From: Anaerophaga thermohalophila DSM 12881
Lineage (GTDB): Bacteria; Bacteroidota; Bacteroidia; Bacteroidales; Marinilabiliaceae
Length of the DNA stretch: 64,000 bases
Assembly (NCBI RefSeq): GCF_000191885.1
Contig: NZ_AEWI01000024.1
Location: 30,751-94,750 of the forward strand
Direction of reading: 5' to 3'
In this document: positions 27,776 through 35,324 of the stretch, piece after piece
Numbering within the stretch: position 1 is the first letter of the stretch
How the letters are laid out: each line of letters begins with the position of its first letter
The notes under the pieces: model-generated
What the model was told of the DNA's origin: nothing
Database searches by the model: none
What the model saw: the letters and a program-made list of their open reading frames with translations, nothing else
Program-made: the position numbers and the translations under genes

Positions 27776-27949
27776 AGGATAATTCGATGGTTGTTTTCGG
27801 AGATGGTTGTTCTTGCAGCGAATGCAGGTGGCGCCTGGTCACCTATGGGTGATGTGACTACTATATACCGGCAGGAGAGTTTCTCTCTGTCAAGAAAACA
27901 AATGCTGACTTTGTCTTTGCCTTCAAATATTGATTCCGGTATGAAATGA
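27776..27949 (+). pseudogene. Remnant of an nhaD-type Na+/H+ antiporter gene
   Basis: One forward frame reads 'EMVVLAANAGGAWSPMGDVT', which is the highly conserved NhaD core (consensus AANAGGAWSPIGDVTTTMLW). The frame then degrades and stops at 27949. No start codon or flanking coding sequence remains, so it is a short relic. It lies directly after the terminator of the small DNA-binding gene, and a composite repeat follows about 60 bp later. Confidence 0.65.
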
Positions 27950-28006
27950 CCGTGCTTTTGATGATTTCGCAATGCTGGCAACGACATTTTTGAACGGAGA
28001 TACATA

Positions 28007-28397
28007 TTGAAACGAGCATGACAACGTTTTGCCACAATCAGAACATGTATAACACCATTTAACCTCTAATCATCTAAGAAACCAAAAACAGAGAACAGAT
28101 TCTTCGTCGTGCCTCCTCAGAATGACATTTGACAGTCTGTCATTCTGAGCGGATCGAAGAATCTAAAAAAGCAAACAAATTAAAATGTGATTTTTATTGA
28201 TGTCAATAAAAATAATCTGTGTTCATTTGTGGCATCTGTGGTGAACTCTCAACCTCAACCTCAGCCTCAACCTCAGCCTCAACCTCAACCTTAACCTTAG
28301 CTGCCTGTCATTCTGAGCGGAGCGAAGAATCTAAAATCAATTAAAGCATAATAAGTTGCATCATTCCAATAACTTAGACTTATTTTATACTGATGAA
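28007..28397. repeat. Long composite inverted repeat, left copy (about 391 bp)
   Basis: Its ends are the two halves of the family B unit (AACGAGCATGACAACG at left, ACTTATTTTATACTGATGAA at right). Between them lie the paired motifs GATTCTTCG and TGTCATTCTGAG, and a hexamer array at 28249-28299. The reverse complement of the whole segment recurs at 36855-37303 with high similarity outside the array. It contains no gene. Confidence 0.85.
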
Positions 28398-28408
28398 AAA
28401 GGGGGAGA

Positions 28409-29170
28409 TTATAGCTTGGCACTGATTAGTTTATGACGCTCTTCTTCGGGCAGTTCCCTGACTTTTTTCCTTGTATTTTCCAGCTTTTCAGGTGTGCCGA
28501 TATCAAACCAGATGTCATTTTTTGTTTCATAACCTTTTATAATATGTTCCGATCCCAGCCTCAGATAAAGCTGCATGATCGGGAATACACCCCTTTCCCT
28601 GATAAGGTTAAAAATTTCCGGGCTGACGATGTGCACTCCCTGGAACCCGAAAGGCAGGGTGGGGGAGGCAGACCGTATCATTATTTTTTCACCTGTTTTG
28701 GTGTTTTCCCGTCCGCAGAGTATCATGTTTTTATCAAAGAGCAAATATCTTGAAGTTGGCCGGTCTTTAACCATTAATGATACCAATGGCTTTTCTTCTT
28801 CGTGGAAACGCATGAACGAATTGAGATCGGTTGAGGTAATGATATCGACGTTGTACAGTACCACAGGAGTATTGGCATCGAACAGGCTTCGGGCTTTGAG
28901 CAGTCCGCCACCGGTATCAAGCAACTGGTCTTTTTCGTCTGAAATTAATATTTCCATTCCCGAAGTTTTGTAATTGTTCAGGAAATCGACAACCTGCCGG
29001 TGATGATGATGGATATTCACAACGGTTTTTGTGATGCCTGCGTTTTCAAGTTTTTTTAAAGCGATTTCGAGCATGGTGAACCCGTTTATTTCGACGAGTG
29101 CTTTGGGCTTGTTATTGGTCAGCGGTCGAAGGCGGGAGCCAAGGCCGGCTGCGAATATCATTGCGTTCAT
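28409..29170 (-). CDS. Sugar-1-phosphate nucleotidyltransferase (MurU-like)
   Basis: This 253-residue protein has the nucleotidyltransferase signature 'AAGLGSRLRPLTNNKPKALV' at 7-26, followed by 'TVVNIHHHHRQVVDFL' and 'DTGGGLLKA'. The length fits small MurU/RfbA-like enzymes. An AmgK-like kinase is encoded in the same direction on the far side of the Mrp genes. MurNAc-1-phosphate uridylyltransferase is therefore the most likely role, completing UDP-MurNAc formation in cell-wall recycling. Mannose-1-phosphate or glucose-1-phosphate specificity is not excluded. Confidence 0.78.
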   Translation of the reverse strand: MNAMIFAAGLGSRLRPLTNNKPKALVEINGFTMLEIALKKLENAGITKTVVNIHHHHRQVVDFLNNYKTSGMEILISDEKDQLLDTGGGLLKARSLFDANTPVVLYNVDIITSTDLNSFMRFHEEEKPLVSLMVKDRPTSRYLLFDKNMILCGRENTKTGEKIMIRSASPTLPFGFQGVHIVSPEIFNLIRERGVFPIMQLYLRLGSEHIIKGYETKNDIWFDIGTPEKLENTRKKVRELPEEERHKLISAKL

Positions 29171-29264
29171 GTGCTTAGAGTTGGTTTCTGAGTTTTCCGT
29201 TTTGGGCTACGTGTTTCGTGTTTTGCGTTTCGTGTTTTGGGCTACGTATATCCTGAAGCGTCAG

Positions 29265-29389
29265 CCTTATCCTTATCCTTATCCTTATCCTTATCCTTAT
29301 CCTTATCCTTATCCTTATCCTTATCCTTATCCTTATCCTTAACCTCAACCTTATCCTTAACCTCAGCCTCAGCCTCAGCCTCAACCTCA
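29265..29389 (-). repeat. GGATAA-type hexanucleotide array
   Basis: About 21 hexamers, mostly CCTTAT on the plus strand and then CCTCAA/CCTCAG variants, lie between mrpG and the murU-like start codon. The array begins 94 bp upstream of that ATG. Confidence 0.95.
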
Positions 29390-29424
29390 ATTGATCACTG
29401 ATAATTGATAAATGTGCTAATCCT

Positions 29425-29736
29425 TCATTCCGCTTCGTCAGTCGTTCCGGGGATACCGATGCTGCGTGCTGCCCGGGCAATAACATGGGCGGCAACGGGA
29501 GAGAGGAACACCAGAACACCAAAAATGATGGCCGATTCGAACAAAACAAACCAGTCGCGGAACAGCAGGTTGACCCCGATCAGCAAAAGCAATAGTCCCA
29601 GTGATGATACTTTGGTGACTACGTGCATTCTGGCATAAAGGTTTTTAAAACGCCATATTCCAATGGAGGCAATAAGTACCACCAGGGAGCTGAACAGCAT
29701 AATAATGCCTGCTATTATATCTATTATATCTGTCAT
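29425..29736 (-). CDS. mrpG: Mrp Na+/H+ antiporter subunit G
   Basis: This 103-residue protein has three TM segments and the MnhG/PhaG pattern ('GIWRFKNLYARMHVVTKVSSLG' region and 'PVAAHVIARAA'). It is the last subunit of a complete A-B-C-D-E-F-G cluster. Its start overlaps the mrpF stop by 4 bp. Confidence 0.92.
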   Translation of the reverse strand: MTDIIDIIAGIIMLFSSLVVLIASIGIWRFKNLYARMHVVTKVSSLGLLLLLIGVNLLFRDWFVLFESAIIFGVLVFLSPVAAHVIARAARSIGIPGTTDEAE

Positions 29737-30020
29737 CGTTCTTTGTTTTGTTTGTATAAATACCTTGCAATGATCATAGAACCAAAGGCCAGAATGAAAG
29801 CGATCACCAAAACCACATCGAGGAGTAGTTTTTCACGAGTGTAAATCACATCACATATCATCATCCCGACAATGATAACGCCTATCTGGTCAAGGGCTAC
29901 CACCCGGTCGGGAAGTGACGGCCCCTTAAACAGCCGGAAGAGCGGAAAAATCAGGCTGAGCGAAAAAATGTACAATGCGGTCAGTGCTGTGTATTCCAGA
30001 AAAACAGATGAGTTTTCCAT
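29733..30020 (-). CDS. mrpF: Mrp Na+/H+ antiporter subunit F
   Basis: This 95-residue, three-TM protein has the MnhF pattern ('LFKGPSLPDRVVALDQIGVI'). It overlaps mrpG by 4 bp and follows mrpE by 2 bp. The Mrp complex exchanges Na+ for H+ across the inner membrane. Confidence 0.92.
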   Translation of the reverse strand: MENSSVFLEYTALTALYIFSLSLIFPLFRLFKGPSLPDRVVALDQIGVIIVGMMICDVIYTREKLLLDVVLVIAFILAFGSMIIARYLYKQNKER

Positions 30021-30022
30021 TG

Positions 30023-30340
30023 TTAAAAAGCTTTATAGAGTAAACGTTCAATCTTTCCGGTTACTGCCAGGAAGTTATCCCGGTCGCTGCGGTTGAGCAG
30101 GTGTACAAGTATGGTGTCATTTTCTTCATTGATATCAATACTCATTGAGCCGGGTGTCATGCTGATAAGGTTGAACAACATGACCACTCTCCAACCTTTT
30201 TTGAGTGATGTATGGTATTTGATGAGTATGCCTTTGTCGCCCCGGCTGCCACGAGCTATTTGTATCGCAATGGCCAGACCCGATTCCGTTACTTTATAGG
30301 CATAGTAGATGAAGAAATAAAGAAAATATAACGGCTTCAT
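30023..30340 (-). CDS. mrpE: Mrp Na+/H+ antiporter subunit E (short form)
   Basis: This 105-residue protein has the MnhE core ('LISMTPGSMSIDI...DTILVHLL'). It is shorter than the roughly 160-residue Bacillus MrpE, lacking most of its N-terminal membrane part. A 111-bp spacer of octamer repeats separates it from mrpD, the only sizeable gap in the operon. Its assignment is secure from context. Confidence 0.88.
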   Translation of the reverse strand: MKPLYFLYFFIYYAYKVTESGLAIAIQIARGSRGDKGILIKYHTSLKKGWRVVMLFNLISMTPGSMSIDINEENDTILVHLLNRSDRDNFLAVTGKIERLLYKAF

Positions 30341-30344
30341 TGGG

Positions 30345-30406
30345 TAGATTGTTAGATTGTTAGATTGTTAGACTGTTAGGTTGTTAGGCTGTTAGATTGT
30401 TAGATG
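30345..30406 (+). repeat. GTTAGATT octamer array inside the mrp operon
   Basis: About seven tandem octamers with small variations lie immediately upstream of the mrpE start codon (30340). They interrupt the otherwise tight mrp operon between mrpD and mrpE. Confidence 0.85.
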
Positions 30407-30451
30407 TTATAATATTCATTTGGTCCTTTGTAAAAGCCATTAAATCAATGC

Positions 30452-31954
30452 TTAATTTAGTACAAAATCAATATACAATTGTGGGTTCATCAGGCTTTCG
30501 GCTGCCAGGGTGCAATATTCGACGATGGGTGTGGCAAACACACCGCCCAAAATAATGATAAGGGCCATTCCTCCCGAAGACCATGTCATCCAGGCTGAAC
30601 TATGTTTTAGATCAGCCTCGTAGGTTAGTTTTCTTTGTTTTATTTTTTTATTTTCAGGTTCGGCCTTCCAGAACACTTCCATCCAGATTTTGACCATTGA
30701 AAACAATGTAAAAAAACCGACAAAAAGCGCAACAAGAGCAATGCCCATATATTTGGCTTCAATTCCGGCTTTAATCAGCAGGTATTTTCCGATGAAACCA
30801 CTCAGGGGAGGTAACCCGGCCAGGCTGAAGGCCGAAATAAAGAAAAACGCTGCCCAGAGCGGGTGTTCTTTGTAGAAATTACCCAGTGTTTTCAGGTTAA
30901 GGGTTCCTTTCCGGGTATGCACGTAACCTGCTACCAGGAAGGCATTGGTTTTGGATATCATGTTATGGGCCAGGAAATAGATGGCTCCTGCCAGTCCTGC
31001 CACAGTAAAAAGGCCGAGTCCCATCACTGCGTAACCCACCTGGCTGATGATGTGAAACGACAGTATTTTGCGGAAATCGAACTGCGATGTGGCGGTAATG
31101 ACTCCTATCACCATGCTTAGTCCTGCGACCCATAAAATCAAAGGCTGCCAGAAATCGTTGTGCTGATGCAAAAAGAGCGTGTAGAATCTGATGAGCGAAT
31201 AGATGCCTACTTTGGTAAGTAATCCGGCAAACAAGGCTGTTACTACGGGTGGAGGGGTATGATACGATGCAGGAAGCCAGAAGAAGAAAGGCACCAGTGC
31301 CCCTTTTATGGCAAAGCCCACGAATATCAGTATGAATGAAGGATTGATCTCGGGTGGCATGGTATCAAATTCCATTAGTTTGGCGGCAATATCGGCCATA
31401 TTAAGAGTCCCAAGCTTGCCGTAAAGTAATCCAATGCCGGCCACAAAAAAGAAGGATGATATGAGATTGAGGATAAGATATTTGACCGAACCTTCGAGCT
31501 GGTTACGTTCCCCGCCATGGCTCATTAGGATAAAGGAGGCCATGAGCATGACTTCGAACCACACATAGAGGTTAAAGACATCGCCGGCCAGAAAGCTGCC
31601 GTTGACACCCATCAGTATACCGAAGGCAAAAAGATAAAAGCCGAAACTTTTGCGTTTGACGTCGAGGGCATGCACCGAAAAGGCCATGGTTGCCAGAAAG
31701 ACAATGGCAGCCACCAGCACCATCATGGCACTGAAACGATCGGCCACCAGTGTTATTCCGTATGGCGCCGGCCAATTGCCCATCTGAACCTTTAGCATTC
31801 CTGCACTCCCGGTTTCCAGAACCAGGATAACTGAAACTGCTAAATTAAGAGCGGCTGCTCCTACTGCTACATATTCCCGCCCGTGAAAGTGGCGGAAAAG
31901 AAAAGCAAAGATCATAAATGCCATCGGCAGAAAAACGGGTAACGATACTATCAT
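30452..31954 (-). CDS. mrpD: Mrp Na+/H+ antiporter subunit D
   Basis: This 500-residue, about 14-TM protein is homologous to the complex I antiporter-like subunits NuoM/NuoN. The conserved TM segments carry 'FVGFAIKGALVPFFFWLPAS' and 'HNMISKTNAFLVAG', the lysine-bearing helices of the proton path. It overlaps mrpC by 4 bp. The complete Mrp gene set marks it as Mrp rather than NADH dehydrogenase. Confidence 0.95.
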   Translation of the reverse strand: MIVSLPVFLPMAFMIFAFLFRHFHGREYVAVGAAALNLAVSVILVLETGSAGMLKVQMGNWPAPYGITLVADRFSAMMVLVAAIVFLATMAFSVHALDVKRKSFGFYLFAFGILMGVNGSFLAGDVFNLYVWFEVMLMASFILMSHGGERNQLEGSVKYLILNLISSFFFVAGIGLLYGKLGTLNMADIAAKLMEFDTMPPEINPSFILIFVGFAIKGALVPFFFWLPASYHTPPPVVTALFAGLLTKVGIYSLIRFYTLFLHQHNDFWQPLILWVAGLSMVIGVITATSQFDFRKILSFHIISQVGYAVMGLGLFTVAGLAGAIYFLAHNMISKTNAFLVAGYVHTRKGTLNLKTLGNFYKEHPLWAAFFFISAFSLAGLPPLSGFIGKYLLIKAGIEAKYMGIALVALFVGFFTLFSMVKIWMEVFWKAEPENKKIKQRKLTYEADLKHSSAWMTWSSGGMALIIILGGVFATPIVEYCTLAAESLMNPQLYIDFVLN

Positions 31955-32304
31955 TTTTGGTCGGTCTTACTAAGTTGGTCCAAATCGTGGGTTCCTGTCT
32001 TTTCAAAATACTTGTATTTCAGAGCGAGGATGTATGCAGAAATACCAAGACTGATGACGATAGCTGTTAGTACCAGTGCCTGGGGTAGCGGATCGGTCAT
32101 GGTTTCAAGCGACGCTTTCTCAGCCTGTTCTCCAATAAAGCTGATCCCGTTTCGCTGAATCCCTCCCGACAGGAAGATGATCAGGTTCGTTGCATTGCTG
32201 AGAACGAATACACCCAGTATCAGCTTAACAATACTTCTTCGCAGCAGCAGGTAAACACCGCATGCATATAAAAATCCTATAAATATTGCTATTATGAGTT
32301 CCAT
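31951..32304 (-). CDS. mrpC: Mrp Na+/H+ antiporter subunit C
   Basis: This 117-residue, three-TM protein is homologous to NuoK ('GVFVLSNATNLIIFLSGG', 'DPLPQALVLTAIVISLG'). It starts 1 bp after the mrpB stop codon. Confidence 0.93.
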   Translation of the reverse strand: MELIIAIFIGFLYACGVYLLLRRSIVKLILGVFVLSNATNLIIFLSGGIQRNGISFIGEQAEKASLETMTDPLPQALVLTAIVISLGISAYILALKYKYFEKTGTHDLDQLSKTDQK

Positions 32305-32305
32305 T

Positions 32306-32710
32306 TTAATTTAACACGTCCATTATGTTGGTTATTATTGATACTATCATGCCGGTAACCAGAACAAACACACCGGTGTCGAACAAAAGTGGCGTTCCGA
32401 TATGAATGTTGCCTATCGATAACCAAAGGCCGGTGAGTGGCGGATTCCCGGAGAATGTTGGGATAATGGCTGCCAGAAATGCCAGGAGCAATCCCGTCCC
32501 GATGATATAGCGCGGGTTGGTATGCAGTTTTTTCAGGACGGCTTCGGAACCAAACACTATGGCATAAAACAGGAAGCCTGCCGCAGCTATGATGCCGGCA
32601 ATAAAACCACCACCGGGGCGATTGTGTCCCCGTATCAGAAGAAAGATGGCAAAACCTGCCATCACATATAAAAACAGGTTGGCAATTCGTTCAAGAATCA
32701 AATTCTTCAT
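32306..32710 (-). CDS. mrpB: Mrp Na+/H+ antiporter subunit B
   Basis: This 134-residue membrane protein has the MnhB signature 'RGHNRPGGGFIAGIIAAAGF'. It overlaps the mrpA stop by 4 bp, indicating translational coupling. Confidence 0.94.
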   Translation of the reverse strand: MKNLILERIANLFLYVMAGFAIFLLIRGHNRPGGGFIAGIIAAAGFLFYAIVFGSEAVLKKLHTNPRYIIGTGLLLAFLAAIIPTFSGNPPLTGLWLSIGNIHIGTPLLFDTGVFVLVTGMIVSIITNIMDVLN

Positions 32711-35040
32711 TGTTTTTTCCCTTTTTTATTTAAATCCAGCTGCAGCAATGTAAATACACCGGCTGCAGCTAATGCCAGTACAGTGATTTCTCCCAGTGTG
32801 TCAAGCGCTCTGAAATCGACTAGTATCACGTTAACAATATTGCGGCCGTGCCCTTCCAGAAAACTGTTTTGGGCAAAAAATCCGGATACAGGCTCCTCTA
32901 AATTGACAAACCGTCCTTTCAGCACTACCAGGGTGACCATCACGCCGACACCCGTCGCTATGATGGCATCCCTTATTCTTGTTCTTTTATCGGACAATTT
33001 GGCAAAATGAGGCAGATGGTAAATGACCATCACAAAAATGACCATTACGATGGTTTCGACCAGGAACTGGGTAATGGCAAGATCGACAGCCCCGTAGAAC
33101 ATGTAAAATACCGAGATGCCATATCCCAGTACTCCCAGAGATATAATGGCTGAGAGACGTGAACGGGTAAATACCGCGAAGATGACGGCTAAGAGGGAGA
33201 ATGCAAGAACCATGACCACGTGCATTCTTACAGGACCGGCTTCATCGGAAGGAATCCAGGGGCCTTTGAGCCTGATGAGCTGGTATATTACCAGGGCAAA
33301 CGTGACGGTGAAAAAAGTGATGAGGTAATACCTGTGATAACCATGCTGAATACGGTTTGTTTGCCGGCTTGCAAGCCTGAGGTAATTCGTTATTAACCGG
33401 TTAAAGAGCTCGGGCAAATGGTATTGGTCGGTCCATCGAATGATGGTGTTGACCAGCCTTCCGATAGGTTTTCTGAACAGGAAAATAACCACTCCCATGG
33501 CGACAGTAAAAATGCTCAACAGTAATACCTGATTAAAGCCATGCCATAGAGACAAATGTACATCTATGGTTTCTGATTGTATGAAGTACATGGCATTCGA
33601 CATGGTATTTTCCAGCCATCCCGGGAAAATGCCGAGTACGAGGCCCACAAGTGCCAGAGCAACCGGGCCTGCCAGAAAATTACCAGGTAGTTTGTGTTCG
33701 GGGTGTTTAAGGGAAACCGGTTGTTTGTTTTTCGGTTTTAGAAATATTTCATAGAAAACCAACAACGAAATGGCTACCATCATCATATTGGCTGCCACTC
33801 CAAGCGGAATAACCAGCCACGAGAATTCCGGCATCTGTATTTTAGCATCGTAGATCAGTTCCTTCCCGATAAAACCCAGCATGGGAGGGAGGCCCGACAT
33901 GCTCAGAAGGGCAAGTATTCCCGCTATACTGGTGACGGGCATCGATCTCAGAAGGCCGGACAGTTTGTCTATATCACGTGTCCCCGTATTTTTTTCGATG
34001 ATACCGGCCATCATGAAAAGACCACCCTTGTAGAGTCCGTGTACAATAAAGAAAATCAGGGCGGCCTGTATGGATGCCGTGCTGTTCATGCCTATCAGCA
34101 AAACCATTGTTCCCAGAGCACTAATGGTAGTAAAGGCAAGGATGCGTTTCAGGTCTTTTTGCCCCAGTGAGTAAAAGGCGCCCAGGAACATAGTGATGCC
34201 GCCGGTAAGTACAAAAACGGTTTTCCAGACGACTGTTCCCCCAAGAATGGGATTGAGCCTGAGCAGAAGAAAAATACCGGCGTTGACCATCGTTGCCGAG
34301 TGGAGGTAAGCGCTCACCGGCGTAGGCGCATTCATGGCGCCCGGAAGCCAGAAATGAAACGGAAATTGTGCCGATTTGGTGGTTACTGCCACGAAAATTA
34401 AAAGAAAAACCAGGTAGTAATTGGAATGGGCACCAAACCTGAATCCGCGGGTATATAATTCACTCAGGCTGTATGTTCCGGCCATGTCGCCGATCATGAT
34501 TACGGCAAAAAGCAGGCACAATCCCCCGAAAGCTGTCAGTAAAAGTGCCTGTAAAGCTGCCTGACGGGGTTTTTCTTTGTCGTGGTCGAATCCAATCAAA
34601 AAGAACGAAGTAATGCTTGTAATTTCCCAGAAAATGAATAATACCATCAGGTTATCGGCAAATACAAGTCCCAACATGCCTCCCATAAACAAAACCAGGA
34701 AGAAATAGAATTTGGTGCGACCTGCATATTGGGCCATGTAAAATGAAGAATAGCCAAGTACAAGTCCGCCAATACCACTTACCATCATCCCAAAGATCAG
34801 GCTGAGACCATCGATACGAAAGGAGAAACCCATTTCCGGCAGAAAACCAAATCCTGTCTCTACCAACTTTGAGGTGTCATCGGGAAGGGTGAAGAAAATA
34901 ATGGTGAGCGTGGCAAACAATGCAAAAGGGACAAGCGCCAAAATTCGTCCGGTATAGCTTTTAAACAAGCGGCGAAGGAAAGGAACCATCAGTCCCATTA
35001 AAAAAATCAGTCCTGTAAGTACTACTGTCAGTTGTTCCAT
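32707..35040 (-). CDS. mrpA: Mrp Na+/H+ antiporter subunit A
   Basis: This 777-residue protein combines a NuoL-like antiporter module (about 1-600, with 'TKSAQFPFHFWLPGAMNAPT' and 'VNAGIFLLLR') with a C-terminal region of the DUF4040/MrpB-like type ('ITQFLVETIVMVIFVMVIY', 'FRALDTLGEITVLALA'). This is the canonical MrpA build. It is the first mrp gene transcribed. A 284-bp pyrimidine-rich spacer separates it from the AmgK-RapZ gene upstream. Confidence 0.95.
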   Translation of the reverse strand: MEQLTVVLTGLIFLMGLMVPFLRRLFKSYTGRILALVPFALFATLTIIFFTLPDDTSKLVETGFGFLPEMGFSFRIDGLSLIFGMMVSGIGGLVLGYSSFYMAQYAGRTKFYFFLVLFMGGMLGLVFADNLMVLFIFWEITSITSFFLIGFDHDKEKPRQAALQALLLTAFGGLCLLFAVIMIGDMAGTYSLSELYTRGFRFGAHSNYYLVFLLIFVAVTTKSAQFPFHFWLPGAMNAPTPVSAYLHSATMVNAGIFLLLRLNPILGGTVVWKTVFVLTGGITMFLGAFYSLGQKDLKRILAFTTISALGTMVLLIGMNSTASIQAALIFFIVHGLYKGGLFMMAGIIEKNTGTRDIDKLSGLLRSMPVTSIAGILALLSMSGLPPMLGFIGKELIYDAKIQMPEFSWLVIPLGVAANMMMVAISLLVFYEIFLKPKNKQPVSLKHPEHKLPGNFLAGPVALALVGLVLGIFPGWLENTMSNAMYFIQSETIDVHLSLWHGFNQVLLLSIFTVAMGVVIFLFRKPIGRLVNTIIRWTDQYHLPELFNRLITNYLRLASRQTNRIQHGYHRYYLITFFTVTFALVIYQLIRLKGPWIPSDEAGPVRMHVVMVLAFSLLAVIFAVFTRSRLSAIISLGVLGYGISVFYMFYGAVDLAITQFLVETIVMVIFVMVIYHLPHFAKLSDKRTRIRDAIIATGVGVMVTLVVLKGRFVNLEEPVSGFFAQNSFLEGHGRNIVNVILVDFRALDTLGEITVLALAAAGVFTLLQLDLNKKGKKQ

Positions 35041-35324
35041 ACGGGAAACTTAATAAATCGTCAAATTTGATCGGTTTATGTGTTTTGAGTTCAGAGTTTT
35101 GGGTTTCGTTACGGGGTTCTTTGTTGTTTGGTGCATCGTCTTTGCGTGAGAGTATTCGGGAGTGTTCAGAAAAGTGTGTCATGCCTTTTTATATGGGTAC
35201 ATTGCTCCACTCTTCTCACCTTTCTACCCTTCTACCACTTTCAGTGTCAACACCCACTGGAAGGGTTCAGCTCCATGCCCCGTGCCCCATTTTTACGATT
35301 CAACTCTTCTACCTTTCCCCCCTT

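Noticed and set aside
27766..28035. Minus-strand 89-codon frame
   Set aside because: It runs antisense to the nhaD relic and starts inside a repeat; the forward frame has the conserved motif.
29265..29389. Telomere-like or CRISPR-like repeat
   Set aside because: Units are contiguous hexamers without spacers and there are no cas genes; the likeness to telomere repeats is only the short unit.
29175..29549. Open frame encoding alternating Leu-Arg / Ile-Arg repeats (also 36966-37169 and 46760-47203, with Val-Lys or Val-Glu forms)
   Set aside because: These are translations of hexanucleotide arrays in spacers; a 6-bp repeat is open in most frames and no flanking protein features support a gene.
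30452..35040. Complex I (Nuo) subunits
   Set aside because: NuoL/M/K-like genes are accompanied by mrpB, E, F and G and by no quinone or NADH modules, so this is an Mrp antiporter.
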